Assembly: GCA_003221005.1 (NCBI GenBank)
Contig: QHTZ01000097.1
Span: 1 to 45,647 of the forward strand
Source: Gemmatimonadota bacterium
GTDB lineage: Bacteria; Gemmatimonadota; Gemmatimonadetes; Gemmatimonadales; GWC2-71-9
DNA: 45,647 bases
Direction of reading: 5' to 3'
In this document: positions 34,652 to 44,720 of the stretch, one piece after another
Layout: each line of letters opens with the position of its first letter
Numbering within the stretch: the stretch's first letter is position 1
Program-made: the position numbers and the translations under genes
Notes under the pieces: generated by a model
The model's input: only the letters and a program-made list of their open reading frames with translations
What the model was told of the DNA's origin: nothing
Databases searched by the model: none

Positions 34652-35761
34652 ATGATCGTCGGAGTCCCGAAAAAGATCAAGACGGCCGAACACCGCGTGG
34701 CGTTGGTGCCCGCCGGGGCACACGCGCTGCGCGGCGATGGGCATACGGTGCTGGTGGAGCAGGGCGCTGGGCTGGGCTCGGGCTTTGCGGACGACACCTA
34801 CCGGGCCCAGGGGGCGAGCATCGTGGGGGCCGCCGAGCTGTGGGGGCGGGCCGAGCTGATCCTTAAGGTGAAGGAGCCCATCGAGCCCGAATGGCCGTGC
34901 ATCCGCGCGGGCCAGGTCCTCTTCACCTACTTCCATTTCGCCGCCTCCCAATCCCTCACCGCAGCTCTCATCAAGTCGCAAGCGATCGCGATCGCCTACG
35001 AGACGGTCCAGCTCGAATCGGGCGAGCTGCCGCTGTTGACGCCGATGAGCGAGGTCGCGGGCCGCATGGCGGTGCAGGAGGGGGCGAAGTACCTCGAGAA
35101 GGCATACGGCGGCAGCGGCATCCTGCTCGGCGGCGTGCCCGGCGTGCTCCCGGGCGAGGTGCTGATCATCGGGGGCGGCACCGTCGGGACCAACGCTGCG
35201 AAGATGGCCGCCGGGCTCGGCGCCCACGTCACGCTGCTGGACCTGTCGCTCGACCGCCTGCGCTACCTCGCGGACGTCCTGCCCCCGAACGTCGACGTCC
35301 TCTATTCCAACAGACACAACATCGTCGAGCAGCTGCGCCGCGCGGACGTCGTGATCGGCGCCGTGCTGCGGCCGGGCGCGAAGGCGCCCCACCTGGTCAC
35401 GCGGGCCGACCTGGGCCTCATGAAGCCAGGCTCGATCATTGTGGACGTCGCCGTGGACCAGGGCGGGTGCTTCGAGACGACGAAACCGACGACGCACGAC
35501 CACCCGACGTATGTGGTGGACGGCATCATCCACTATGCGGTGGCGAACATGCCGGGCGGGGTGCCGCGCACGTCGACGCTGGCGCTCACCAACGCGACGT
35601 TCCCCTACGCCCGGCGCCTCGCGCGGGACGGCTGGCAGCAGGCGTGCCGGCAAGACCGCGCGCTATTCTTCGGGCTCAACGTCATCGCGGGCAAAGTCGT
35701 GTATCCCGGCGTGGCCGAAGCGTTCGGGCTGCCCCTGGTCGATCCCAAGCGGCTGCTGTGA
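34652..35761 (+). CDS. ald: Alanine dehydrogenase
   Basis: 369 residues, the normal length. It interconverts L-alanine and pyruvate with NAD. Motifs: [19 protein letters not shown] with substrate-binding Arg and the Lys in [31 protein letters not shown] with catalytic His93-equivalent region upstream, NAD loop [17 protein letters not shown], and [22 protein letters not shown]. It begins 5 bp after the peptidase gene and overlaps dut by 4 nt (GTGA). Confidence 0.96.
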   Translation: MIVGVPKKIKTAEHRVALVPAGAHALRGDGHTVLVEQGAGLGSGFADDTYRAQGASIVGAAELWGRAELILKVKEPIEPEWPCIRAGQVLFTYFHFAASQSLTAALIKSQAIAIAYETVQLESGELPLLTPMSEVAGRMAVQEGAKYLEKAYGGSGILLGGVPGVLPGEVLIIGGGTVGTNAAKMAAGLGAHVTLLDLSLDRLRYLADVLPPNVDVLYSNRHNIVEQLRRADVVIGAVLRPGAKAPHLVTRADLGLMKPGSIIVDVAVDQGGCFETTKPTTHDHPTYVVDGIIHYAVANMPGGVPRTSTLALTNATFPYARRLARDGWQQACRQDRALFFGLNVIAGKVVYPGVAEAFGLPLVDPKRLL

Positions 35762-36204
35762 GCAGGCCGGTCGTGCAGGTGCGGCGCCTGCCGCACCATG
35801 CGGGACTGCCGCTTCCCACTCGACAAACCGAGGGCTCGGCTGGCTACGACGTCTGCAGCGCGGAGCCGGACTTCGTCCTGGCACCGCTCGAGCGGCACCT
35901 CGTGCGCACCGGGCTCGCGCTCGCGATCCCCGCAGGGTACGAGGCGCAGGTGCGCCCCCGCTCGGGGCTCGCGGTGAAGCACGGCGTCACCCTCCCCAAC
36001 GCTCCCGCGACCATCGATTCCGACTACCGCGGCGAGCTGCTGATCGCGCTCATCAACCTCGGTCCTGCGCCGGTCCCGGTGGAGCGTGGCATGCGCATCG
36101 CGCAGCTCGTGTTCCAGCGGGTCGAACAGGTCGAGCTCGTGGAGGTCGTCGAGTTGCCGGCGAGCGAGCGGGGGCAGGGAGGGTTCGGGAGCACAGGGGC
36201 GTAG
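35758..36204 (+). CDS. dut: dUTP diphosphatase (dUTPase)
   Basis: 148 residues. It hydrolyses dUTP to dUMP, keeping uracil out of DNA and supplying thymidylate synthesis. All five trimeric dUTPase motifs are recognisable: [44 protein letters not shown] and [10 protein letters not shown] (the mobile C-terminal arm). The GTG start lies in the ald stop. A promoter follows within 10 bp of its stop. Confidence 0.96.
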   Translation: MSRPVVQVRRLPHHAGLPLPTRQTEGSAGYDVCSAEPDFVLAPLERHLVRTGLALAIPAGYEAQVRPRSGLAVKHGVTLPNAPATIDSDYRGELLIALINLGPAPVPVERGMRIAQLVFQRVEQVELVEVVELPASERGQGGFGSTGA

Positions 36205-36213
36205 TCGCTCCTC

Positions 36214-36241
36214 TTGACGGGACGCCGAGTTACTTTACTGT
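36214..36241 (+). promoter_or_regulatory. Probable promoter downstream of dut
   Basis: TTGACG (36214-36219), 16-bp spacer, TACTGT (36236-36241). The perfect palindrome AAAGTACTTT (36244-36253) sits just downstream, where it could act as an operator. It would drive the 33-residue ORF and the 165-residue gene. Confidence 0.5.
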
Positions 36242-36287
36242 ACAAAGTACTTTCCATTCGTAGGTCCTCAGTGATGCGGGGGGCCCA

Positions 36288-36389
36288 TTGCGCGGTACCG
36301 CCCTGAATCTGATGGCTCTGAGCCTGAGCGGCCTCCTGATGGCGACCATCGCGGCGTACTTGTTCGTCGAGAACTTCCAGCCGCGTTGA
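36288..36389 (+). CDS. Candidate 33-residue single-pass membrane protein
   Basis: TTG start preceded by GGGGGG. The peptide is a short polar start (MRGTALN) followed by a hydrophobic helix of about 20 residues (LMALSLSGLLMATIAAYLFV) and the tail ENFQPR. It lies alone in a 260-bp gap after a probable promoter and before the 165-residue gene. Support is the hydrophobic pattern and the upstream signals only. It may be a chance ORF. Confidence 0.35.
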   Translation: MRGTALNLMALSLSGLLMATIAAYLFVENFQPR

Positions 36390-36464
36390 GCGGCGGCGTC
36401 CCGCACTACTGCGCCACGGCTCCCGCACCCCATATTCCGAGGTGCCACGTGCCGAGGCCATCTC

Positions 36465-36962
36465 ATGACGGACGAGAATCGAGCGAAACTGCGCTCGCTC
36501 CTGGCGGCTTACGCCGAGCGCAAGGCGAGCCCGCAGCCGTCTTCCCCCGCAGCCGATGCCGCGGCGGAGCGAAAGCGACGGTCCTGCGCCGACCGGCTGC
36601 GCAATATCGTGCGGCCGGTGCTGGACGAGTTCATGGCGGAGCTCAAGACCGCGGGGCACGACGCGTCGACGCGCGACCACACTGATCGCGACGACGCGTA
36701 TCCCAGCGTGGCCCTGTCCTTCACGCCTCGGGTTCGCACGGCCCAGACTCCGGAGACCGCGCTCGCCTCGGCGCTCATGTTCAAGTACGACCCGCGGCGT
36801 GGGATCTTGGTGCAGCGCGACGTGAAGTTGTCTCCGGCGAAGGGCAGAGTCGTGACGGCGACCGGCGACCGTCTCGGGACCATCGGCGTGGATGCGGTGT
36901 CGGCGCAGTGGGTCGAGACCAAGACGTTGACCTTCGTCGAGGACGTCCTCAAAGCCAACTGA
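36465..36962 (+). CDS. Protein of unknown function
   Basis: 165 residues with no signal peptide or membrane segment. The N-terminus (MTDENRAKLRSLLAAYAERK) is helical and charged, then a Ser/Pro/Ala linker, then a helical stretch RLRNIVRPVLDEFMAELKTAGHDASTRD and a beta-rich C-terminus (YPSVALSFTPRV, MFKYDPRRGILVQRDVKLS). I do not recognise a family. It looks like a genuine cytoplasmic protein. Its stop is 65 bp before the mreB start, with a palindrome between. Confidence 0.7.
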   Translation: MTDENRAKLRSLLAAYAERKASPQPSSPAADAAAERKRRSCADRLRNIVRPVLDEFMAELKTAGHDASTRDHTDRDDAYPSVALSFTPRVRTAQTPETALASALMFKYDPRRGILVQRDVKLSPAKGRVVTATGDRLGTIGVDAVSAQWVETKTLTFVEDVLKAN

Positions 36963-36972
36963 GACGTGGCCT

Positions 36973-36987
36973 CAAGCATCATGCTTG
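36973..36987. promoter_or_regulatory. Palindrome upstream of mreB
   Basis: CAAGCAT-C-ATGCTTG is a perfect 7-1-7 palindrome, 40 bp before the mreB start. The one-base centre is too tight for an RNA hairpin, so a protein-binding site is more likely than a terminator. The right arm overlaps a possible TTGCTT -35 box. Confidence 0.4.
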
Positions 36988-37027
36988 CTTGGAGTTACGC
37001 TTTCCATTAGCTTGAGGCGCCCAAACG

Positions 37028-38104
37028 TTGCGCCCGCCGAACTCTTTCAGCCGACGACTCGTGCCGCTACGCTGGCCGAACTTCAAAATTGGCGCCTGGA
37101 GCCCGGCAAACGAAATTGCCGTGGACCTTGGCACAGCCAACACGCTGGTGTACGTGAAGGGCGAGGGGATCGTCCTGAACGAGCCATCGGTCGTGGCAAT
37201 CGAGAAGTCCACCGGCAAGATCAAGGGCATCGGGCTCGAGGCGAAGCGCATGCTGGGGCGCACCCCCGACGGCATTCTCGCCGTCCGCCCCCTGAAGGAC
37301 GGCGTCATCGCCGACTTCGACGTGACTGAGAAGATGCTCCGCTTCTTTCTCAAGACCATCATCGACCGCCACCTGTTCCGCGTGAAGCCCAAGGTGATCG
37401 TGTGCGTGCCGAGCGGGATCACCGAGGTGGAGAAGCGCGCGGTGCGCGACTCCGCGCAGTCCGCCGGGGCGAAGGAGGTCTACATGGTGGCCGAGCCGAT
37501 GGCGGCGGCGATCGGTGTCGGCCTGCCGGTCGAGACGCCTACGGGCAACATGGTCATCGATATCGGTGGCGGCACGACTGAGATCGCGGTGATCGCGCTC
37601 TCAGGCATCGTCTCGGACACCTCGATTCGCACCGGGGGAGACGAGCTGGATCAGGCGATCGTGCAGTTCATGCGCAAGAACTACAACTTGCTGATCGGCG
37701 AGCCGACGGCGGAGCAGATCAAGATCCAAATCGGGTCCGCCGCGCCTGTGGGCGAGGAGCGCGAGATGGAGGTCAAGGGCCGGGATCTCGTGTCCGGGAT
37801 CCCGAAGATCGTGCGGGTGCATTCGAGCGAGATCCGGGAAGCGGTCCAGGAGCCGATTCAGCAGATCGTCGATGCCGTGCGCCGCGCCCTGGAAATCACG
37901 CCGCCGGAGCTCGCGAGCGATATCGTGGACCGGGGCATCGTGATGACCGGGGGCGGGGCGCTGATCCGCGGCCTCGACGTGCTGCTCCAGCAGGAGACCG
38001 GCCTGCCGATCCACCTGGATGAAGATCCGATGACGTGCGTGGTCCGGGGCACCGGCCGTATCCTCGACGATCCGGAGAAGTACCGCAACGTCCTCACCAG
38101 GTAG
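37028..38104 (+). CDS. mreB: Rod-shape-determining protein MreB
   Basis: 358 residues. Bacterial actin that guides lateral wall synthesis at the inner membrane. Motifs: [29 protein letters not shown] (phosphate 1), [44 protein letters not shown] (phosphate 2), GGDELDQAI, and [14 protein letters not shown] (adenosine site). The TTG at 37028 has GAGG 10 nt upstream; an in-frame GTG at 37061 would remove 11 residues. It heads mreBCD-mrdA-rodA. Confidence 0.96.
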   Translation: MRPPNSFSRRLVPLRWPNFKIGAWSPANEIAVDLGTANTLVYVKGEGIVLNEPSVVAIEKSTGKIKGIGLEAKRMLGRTPDGILAVRPLKDGVIADFDVTEKMLRFFLKTIIDRHLFRVKPKVIVCVPSGITEVEKRAVRDSAQSAGAKEVYMVAEPMAAAIGVGLPVETPTGNMVIDIGGGTTEIAVIALSGIVSDTSIRTGGDELDQAIVQFMRKNYNLLIGEPTAEQIKIQIGSAAPVGEEREMEVKGRDLVSGIPKIVRVHSSEIREAVQEPIQQIVDAVRRALEITPPELASDIVDRGIVMTGGGALIRGLDVLLQQETGLPIHLDEDPMTCVVRGTGRILDDPEKYRNVLTR

Positions 38105-38108
38105 CGTC

Positions 38109-38984
38109 ATGGGGCTGGGAGCCGACCGCTACACCTCCCGGGCGGGCACGCTGCTGTTCGTGGGGTGCGTAGCGCTCTCCTTCGCCGCGATGAGCCTGCC
38201 GGACCGGGTGCGCGACCCTCTGGCGGGCCTGCTGCGCCAGACGGTGCTCGCCCCGCTCCTCGCCCTCCAAGAACAGTCGCAGCTCCTCGCCGCGTCGCTG
38301 TCGCGCTACGAGACCGTCGTCGCGGAGCGCGATTCAGCCGCGCTGTCCGCAACCTTCCTCCCCGAGCTGCGGAGCGAGAACGCGCGACTGCGGGCGCTCC
38401 TCGGCCTGGGCCAGCGGCTGGGCGGCGGGTACGCGGCCGCAGAGGTACTGCACCAGTCCACGCCGACGAGCGCGCTGGGGCTGGTCGTGTCCGCTGGCCG
38501 GAGACAGGGAGTGCGGCCTCTCAACGGCGTCGTGAGTCCGGAGGGGCTCGTCGGCATCGTCAGCGCGGTGGACGACCGTACCAGCGTCGTCGTCACCTGG
38601 GCGTATCCGGAATTCCGCGCCAGCGCGATGGCGGCGGACGGGAGCGTGTACGGGATCGTGGCACCCCACGGCACCGAGGGTCCGCGCACCTGGCTGCTGG
38701 AGCTGCGCGGGGTGCCCTACCGGCAGCTCGTGCCCAACGGCACGCTGATCCTCACTTCGGGGCTGGGCGGGGTGTTCCCGCGCGGCATCCCGCTCGGCAC
38801 GGTCGTGGGCGTGGCGGGGGAAGCCGCGGGCTGGGAGCGGACGTACCTGCTGCGGCCGGCGGTCCATCCCGCGGGCGTGTCGCACGTCATGATACTGACC
38901 GCACCCCGCTCCGGAGGGGGAGGGGGAGGGGGAGGGGGGGGCGACGTGCGGAGCGCCTTCGAGAGCGCGGGGGAGCGCCCGTGA
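38109..38984 (+). CDS. mreC: Rod-shape-determining protein MreC
   Basis: 291 residues. One N-terminal membrane helix (AGTLLFVGCVALSFAAMSL), a coiled coil (about 45-90, ending LRSENARLRALLGL), then the periplasmic beta domain with RRQGVRPLNGVVSPEGLVGIV and LTSGLGGVFPRGIPLGTV. It links MreB to the wall synthases PBP2 and RodA. Near the C-terminus a run of about ten Gly is encoded by a G-rich hexamer repeat. The 3' end overlaps mreD by 4 nt. Confidence 0.94.
   Translation: MGLGADRYTSRAGTLLFVGCVALSFAAMSLPDRVRDPLAGLLRQTVLAPLLALQEQSQLLAASLSRYETVVAERDSAALSATFLPELRSENARLRALLGLGQRLGGGYAAAEVLHQSTPTSALGLVVSAGRRQGVRPLNGVVSPEGLVGIVSAVDDRTSVVVTWAYPEFRASAMAADGSVYGIVAPHGTEGPRTWLLELRGVPYRQLVPNGTLILTSGLGGVFPRGIPLGTVVGVAGEAAGWERTYLLRPAVHPAGVSHVMILTAPRSGGGGGGGGGGDVRSAFESAGERP
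38915..38941 (+). repeat. Hexamer array encoding a polyglycine run in mreC
   Basis: AGGGGG repeated four times, the last with three extra G. The unit length is a multiple of three, so copy-number change would alter the polyglycine length without shifting frame; changes in the terminal G-run would shift it. Confidence 0.7.
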
Positions 38985-39478
38985 GGCGCAGCGACAAGTA
39001 CCGCTTCCTCGTGATCCTGGCCGGCCTCGTCGTGCTGCAGTTCTCGGTGCGCCCCAGGCTCGGTGACGACCGCATCGCGCCCGACTTCATGCTCCTGGCG
39101 CTGCTGATCTACACAATCCGGGCGCAGCCGGGGCGCAGCGCCGGAGCAGGGTTCCTGGTGGGATTGCTGCGGGACGCCCTCACGCCGGCGTCCTTCGGCT
39201 CGGGCGCCCTCGCGCACACGGTGGTCGGCTACCTCTCCGCCTGGAGCAAGGCGGTGTTCTTCGCGGAGAACCTGTTCGTGAACGGCTGCCTGTTCTTCGC
39301 GGGAACGTGGTTGCGGAACCTGATCGTCGCGGTCTTCTCCGGGAAGGTGAAGGGCGGCATGCTGGGGTGGGAGCTGCTCGTCTGGTCGCCGATACAGAGT
39401 CTCACGACCGCGCTCGTGGGCGTGGTCGTGCTCTGGATGTTCCGGCGCGAGCTCGCGATCCGGCTGGGGGACGCGTGA
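38981..39478 (+). CDS. mreD: Rod-shape-determining protein MreD
   Basis: 165 residues of a mostly membrane-embedded protein with about five hydrophobic segments (LVILAGLVVLQFSV, FMLLALLIYTI, AGAGFLVGLLRDAL, LFVNGCLFFAGTWL, TALVGVVVLWMF). The G-x-x-x-G-L-L-x-D pattern (GFLVGLLRDAL) is typical of MreD. The start is the GTG overlapping the mreC stop (GTGA). Assignment rests on context plus hydrophobic pattern, since the family is poorly conserved. Confidence 0.9.
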   Translation: MRRSDKYRFLVILAGLVVLQFSVRPRLGDDRIAPDFMLLALLIYTIRAQPGRSAGAGFLVGLLRDALTPASFGSGALAHTVVGYLSAWSKAVFFAENLFVNGCLFFAGTWLRNLIVAVFSGKVKGGMLGWELLVWSPIQSLTTALVGVVVLWMFRRELAIRLGDA

Positions 39479-41436
39479 CGGCATTCCACCCGCATCTCGT
39501 GGCGCGGCGCCTCCGGGTCGCCGAGCTCGTTCTGTGGACCGCCGTCGCCGTGCTGGTCGTCGCGTTCTTCCGGGCCCAAATCCTTGAGCACGGGAAATAC
39601 CAGCTCCAGTCCGAGACGAACCGACTGCGCCCCATTCCCCTTCCGGCGCCGCGCGGCATCATCACCGACCGGAACGGCAAAATCATCGCCGAGAACGTGC
39701 CTGGCTACACCGTATCGGTGCTGCCGGGCGCTGAGGCGACGATCCGCGCGGCGCTCCAACGGATCGCGCCGATCGTGAGGCTCGACAGCGCGGGGATGGC
39801 CCGCGTGCTGGCCCGCTACCGGCGCGCCCCCTACCTGCCGGCGCTGGTGCTCGCGGACGCCAAGTTCGAGGTGGTCTCCCAGCTCGAGGAGCACCGGCTG
39901 CTGATTCCGGGCTTGCTTATCCAGCCCGAGCCGAAGCGTTTCTACCCGGACAGCGCGATCGCCGCGCATCTCGCCGGGGACATCGGCGAAGTGACGGAGA
40001 CTGAGCGCGCCCAGCGGCGGTTCGCCGCGGTGCGGCTCGGGGGACTCGTCGGCAAAGACGGTCTCGAGCGGGAGTACGACGATTCGCTGCGCGGCGCGGA
40101 TGGGCTACGGTTCGTGGAAGTCAGCGCGCTGGGCCACGTGGTGCGTGAGGCCGGCGCCGCGCCGACGCTCGCTCCGGTGCCGGGGAGCCCGCTCCACACG
40201 ACGATCGACCTCGACCTGCAACGCTACGTCGCGCGCATCTTCCCGGCGGGGCGCCGCGGCGCGGTCGTGGCGCTGAACCCCAACACCGGCGAGGTGCTGG
40301 CGCTGTACAGCGCGCCCGGGTTCGACCCGAACGCCTTCGCGAAGGGCGTCGATCCCGAGTACTGGCGGCGCCTCAGCGAGAGCGAGGCACGGCCGCTGTT
40401 CGACCGGGCGATCCAGGCGCGCTACCCGCCCGGATCCACCTGGAAGCTCGCCATGGCGGCCATGGCGCTGAAGCGGGGCCTCGTCACCCTGAACAGCCAC
40501 ATGCCCATCCCCTGTCGCGGCGGGCTCCAGTACGGCAATCGCTTCTTCCGCTGCTGGATGGCGAAGGGGCACGGTGACCTCACCCTCGCCGAAGCCATCA
40601 CCCAGAGCTGCGACGTCTTCTTCTACCAGCTCGGCCTAAAGCTCGGCCTCACCTCGCTGCTCGAGGACGCGAACAGCTGGGGCTTCCGCGCGCCCACGGG
40701 TGTCGATCTGCCGGGCGAGATCCGACCCGACTTCCCGACCGGTCCGGAGTATTACGACCGCCTGTACGGCGCGCGCCGCTGGACGGCGGCGGTGACTCTG
40801 AACCTCGCCATCGGTCAGGGCGAGAACGCGCAGACCCTCGTGAACATGGTGCGGTTCTATCAGATGCTCGCGAGCGATGGACGCGAGCGGCCGCCTTACA
40901 TCGTACGTCCGCCGGCGGCCGGCGGGACGGGCGTGACCCTGGGGTTGACGCCGGAGCAGCTCGCGGGGCTGCGCCAGGCGATGATCAGCGTCGTGCAACG
41001 CGGCACGGCCCGCGGCGCGGCTGGTCGTTTCAGCACGATCTCGATCGCGGGGAAGACCGGTACCGCGCAGAACCCGCACGGGCCGGCACACGGCTGGTTC
41101 ATCGGGTTCGCGCCCGCGGACAGGCCCGAGATCGTGGTCGGCGCCGTCGTGGAATTCGCCCGGGAGGGTCCGTACGTCGCGCCGCTCGTGGCGCGCGTCA
41201 TCGCCCGCTATCTGGGCGCGGACTCGACTGAGGCTCCGGACATCCGGCTCACTCTCCCGACAGACACAGCGCCGCACGCCGTGCAGGTACTCCCTGGGGC
41301 TCCCGACACCCTCGTTCCCCTGCCGGGCGTTTTACCAGACACGACGCGCGCCTACCCGGACACGGGCGTCCCCCAGTCCCCTCCCCGTCCCGCTATCGAC
41401 ACGGGTCATGCGACCGCCCCTCCGCGAGATCGATAA
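39475..41436 (+). CDS. mrdA: Penicillin-binding protein 2 (elongasome transpeptidase)
   Basis: 653 residues. One N-terminal membrane helix (ELVLWTAVAVLVVAFF), a pedestal domain starting PRGIITDRNGKIIAEN, and the transpeptidase domain. Active-site motifs: catalytic Ser321 in PGSTWK (S-x-x-K), S-C-D at 378-380 in place of S-x-N as in PBP2 proteins, and KTG at 527-529 (GKTGTAQ). A Pro/Asp-rich tail of about 60 residues follows, partly encoded by C-rich heptamers (41367-41394). It overlaps mreD by 4 nt and rodA by 29 nt. Confidence 0.95.
   Translation: MTAFHPHLVARRLRVAELVLWTAVAVLVVAFFRAQILEHGKYQLQSETNRLRPIPLPAPRGIITDRNGKIIAENVPGYTVSVLPGAEATIRAALQRIAPIVRLDSAGMARVLARYRRAPYLPALVLADAKFEVVSQLEEHRLLIPGLLIQPEPKRFYPDSAIAAHLAGDIGEVTETERAQRRFAAVRLGGLVGKDGLEREYDDSLRGADGLRFVEVSALGHVVREAGAAPTLAPVPGSPLHTTIDLDLQRYVARIFPAGRRGAVVALNPNTGEVLALYSAPGFDPNAFAKGVDPEYWRRLSESEARPLFDRAIQARYPPGSTWKLAMAAMALKRGLVTLNSHMPIPCRGGLQYGNRFFRCWMAKGHGDLTLAEAITQSCDVFFYQLGLKLGLTSLLEDANSWGFRAPTGVDLPGEIRPDFPTGPEYYDRLYGARRWTAAVTLNLAIGQGENAQTLVNMVRFYQMLASDGRERPPYIVRPPAAGGTGVTLGLTPEQLAGLRQAMISVVQRGTARGAAGRFSTISIAGKTGTAQNPHGPAHGWFIGFAPADRPEIVVGAVVEFAREGPYVAPLVARVIARYLGADSTEAPDIRLTLPTDTAPHAVQVLPGAPDTLVPLPGVLPDTTRAYPDTGVPQSPPRPAIDTGHATAPPRDR
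41367..41394 (+). repeat. C-rich heptamer array in the 3' end of mrdA
   Basis: CGTCCCC CAGTCCC CTCCCCG TCCCGCT: four 7-nt units, the complement-strand form of the GGGACGG family, encoding GVPQSPPRPA in the disordered tail. Confidence 0.5.
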
Positions 41437-42655
41437 GCCGCTTGCCGGCGTGGTGGTCGGGCTCGCGGCCTACGGGCTCGCGACCGTGTATTCGGCCGGC
41501 CAGACCGACGTTCCGACGGTCGCCGCGACCATCTGGCACCGCCAGCTCATCTGGCTGGTCCTGGGCGGAATCGCCACGCTCGTCATGTACCGCGTGTCGC
41601 CGCGGCTGCTTGAGTGGGCGACGCCTTACGTCTACGGCACCGCAGTGTTCTTCCTGGTGCTCACGCTATTTGTGGGCACGGGGGCCGGCACCGCGGCGGC
41701 TAGCCGCTCCTGGATGACTGTGGGCGGGGTGCGACTCGGTCAGCCGGCTGAGATCGCCAAGCTGGCCGTCATTCTCATGCTCGCGCGCTGGCTCGTCGCT
41801 AGGCGGGAGGGGCCGGCCACGCTGCGGGAGCTCGTCTACCCGTGCGCCGTTGCCGGCGTGCCGTCGCTCCTGGTGCTGCTGCAGCCCGACCTGGGGAGCG
41901 CGCTTGTGTTCGTGGCGATTCTGTTCGCGATGTTGTTCTGGGCGGGGACCAGGCCCACGGTCCTCTTCCTGCTCGCGTCACCCGTAATCGGTCTCGTGCT
42001 CGCCTTCTCCACGGGAGTGTGGGGCGCGTGGATCGTGCTGCTGTTCGCCCTGCTCCTCTGGTGGCGGCCGTACGTGTGGGAAGGGCTGGTGGTCATGCTG
42101 GTCAACGTGGCCATGGGGGCGATCGCCCTCCCCTTCTGGAGGCACCTCGCCCCGTATCAGCAGAACCGCCTCCTGGCCTTCCTCAATCCTGAGGTGGACC
42201 CGCGGGCGACCGGCTGGCACGTGATCCAGTCAAAGGTGGCGATCGGGTCCGGGGGCTTCCTCGGCAAGGGGTTCACCCTCGGCTCCCAGAAGCGGCTGGC
42301 CTTCCTCCCGGCCCAGCACACCGACTTCATCTTCTCGGTGGTGGGGGAGGAGCTCGGCTTCATCGGGGTCCTTTTGGCGCTGGCGCTGTTTGCGGGGCTG
42401 ATCGTCGTGCTGCTGCGGATCGCCCGGCGCGCTACCGACCCCTATTCCAGCCTGTGCGTGTTCGGGTGTGCCAGCTTGCTGTTCACGCACATGGCCGAGA
42501 ACATCGGAATGACCGTTAACCTGCTCCCCATCACGGGCATCCCGCTGCCGTTTTTCTCGTACGGCGGGTCGTTCCTGCTCGTGTGTTGCCTCTCGGTGGG
42601 GATCAGCCTGCGGGTAGCCTGGGAGTCACGGCTGTCCGGATATGTTGATTTGTGA
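41408..42655 (+). CDS. rodA: Rod-shape-determining protein RodA (peptidoglycan glycosyltransferase)
   Basis: 415 residues of a SEDS-family membrane protein with about ten helices. It polymerises lipid II glycan strands with PBP2 as partner. Signatures: SRSWMTVGGVRLGQPAEIAKLAVIL, LLQPDLGSALVF, HVIQSKVAIGSGGFLGKGFTLGSQKRL, PAQHTDFIFSVVGEELGF and NLLPITGIPLPFFSYGGSFLL. The Asp in the QHTD loop and the W-H-V-I-Q-S segment are family landmarks. It closes the mre operon. Confidence 0.96.
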   Translation: MRPPLREIDKPLAGVVVGLAAYGLATVYSAGQTDVPTVAATIWHRQLIWLVLGGIATLVMYRVSPRLLEWATPYVYGTAVFFLVLTLFVGTGAGTAAASRSWMTVGGVRLGQPAEIAKLAVILMLARWLVARREGPATLRELVYPCAVAGVPSLLVLLQPDLGSALVFVAILFAMLFWAGTRPTVLFLLASPVIGLVLAFSTGVWGAWIVLLFALLLWWRPYVWEGLVVMLVNVAMGAIALPFWRHLAPYQQNRLLAFLNPEVDPRATGWHVIQSKVAIGSGGFLGKGFTLGSQKRLAFLPAQHTDFIFSVVGEELGFIGVLLALALFAGLIVVLLRIARRATDPYSSLCVFGCASLLFTHMAENIGMTVNLLPITGIPLPFFSYGGSFLLVCCLSVGISLRVAWESRLSGYVDL

Positions 42656-42670
42656 CAACGGGTTATCAAA

Positions 42671-42704
42671 CTAGGCCTAGCGCGGTTTGGGGGGGTCGCC
42701 CAAA
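42671..42704. promoter_or_regulatory. Palindrome and small hairpin between rodA and accD
   Basis: CTAGGCCTAG (42671-42680) is a perfect palindrome, followed by TTTGGG-GGGGTCG-CCCAAA (42686-42704), a 6-bp stem with a 7-nt loop. No T-run follows, so termination is doubtful; an operator or leader structure for accD is possible. Confidence 0.35.
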
Positions 42705-42734
42705 TTGTCGCCTCCGACCCCTCCCATGGCGCGA

Positions 42735-43592
42735 ATGGCCTGGTTCAAAAAGGAACGCAAGCCGCGCACGACGGAACGCGTACGGCTGGAGATTCCTGCC
42801 GACGCCTGGGAAAAATGCGACGAATGCGGGCACATCGACATCAAGGAGCGGTTCGTTGCCGCCCTCAACGTCTGCCCGAACTGTGGCTATCATCGCCGCA
42901 TCAGCGCCCAAGAATACATCGACCTTCTAGTTGACGAGGGCTCCTGGCACGAGCTGGACGGGAAGCTCCGCTCTGCCGACCCCCTGTCGTTCGAGAACTA
43001 TCCCCAGCGCCTCGAGCTCGCCCGGCAGAAGGCCGGTCCACTCGAGGCGCTCCGCTCGGGCTACGCCCGCCTCGACGGCATGCCGGTGGACCTGGCGGTC
43101 ATGGATTTCGCGTTCATGGGCGGCTCGATGGGCTCTGTGGTCGGTGAGAAGATCGCCCGGCTCACCCGGCGCTCAGCGGAGAAGGATATCCCCCTGATCA
43201 TCGTTTCAGCCTCCGGGGGAGCACGGATGCAGGAGGGGGTGCTCTCGCTGATGCAGATGGCCAAGACGTCGGTGGAGATCGCCCGGCTCCAGCAGGAGGG
43301 CGTGCCCTTCATCTCGATCCTCACCAACCCCACGACCGGCGGAGTCTCGGCTTCCTTCGCGATGCAGGGCGACGTGATCCTCGCCGAGCCGGGGGCGGTC
43401 GTGGGGTTCGCCGGACCGCGGGTCATCAAGCAGACGATCGGGCAGGATCTTCCGGAGGGCTTCCAGACGGCCGAATTCCTCGTGGAGCACGGCATGGTGG
43501 ACGCCGTGGTGCCGCGGAGTGAGCTGCGCGATACCACGGCGCGGCTGCTGCGGCACATGGCCGGCCGGCAACCGGCGGAGGCCGCCGACTGA
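42735..43592 (+). CDS. accD: Acetyl-CoA carboxylase carboxyltransferase subunit beta
   Basis: 285 residues from ATG 42735 (MAWFKKERKPR), the usual family N-terminus; an ATG nine bases upstream is also in frame and neither has a clear ribosome-binding site. A four-Cys zinc ribbon (EKCDECGHID, NVCPNCGYH) precedes the crotonase-fold domain: FMGGSMGSVVGEKI, VSASGGARMQEGVLSLMQMAK, LTNPTTGGVSASFAM, GFAGPRVIKQTIGQDLPEGFQ. It is the first committed enzyme of fatty acid synthesis; its partner accA is not in the window. This is a second carboxyltransferase, distinct from the pccB-type one at 15975. Confidence 0.96.
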   Translation: MAWFKKERKPRTTERVRLEIPADAWEKCDECGHIDIKERFVAALNVCPNCGYHRRISAQEYIDLLVDEGSWHELDGKLRSADPLSFENYPQRLELARQKAGPLEALRSGYARLDGMPVDLAVMDFAFMGGSMGSVVGEKIARLTRRSAEKDIPLIIVSASGGARMQEGVLSLMQMAKTSVEIARLQQEGVPFISILTNPTTGGVSASFAMQGDVILAEPGAVVGFAGPRVIKQTIGQDLPEGFQTAEFLVEHGMVDAVVPRSELRDTTARLLRHMAGRQPAEAAD

Positions 43593-43597
43593 GCGGG

Positions 43598-44711
<1,114 letters not shown>

Positions 44712-44720
44712 ATTGTTGCG

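Noticed and set aside
40606-40614. PBP2 missing its S-x-N motif
   Set aside because: S-C-D matches the S-x-D form seen in PBP2 proteins, so it is not a defect.
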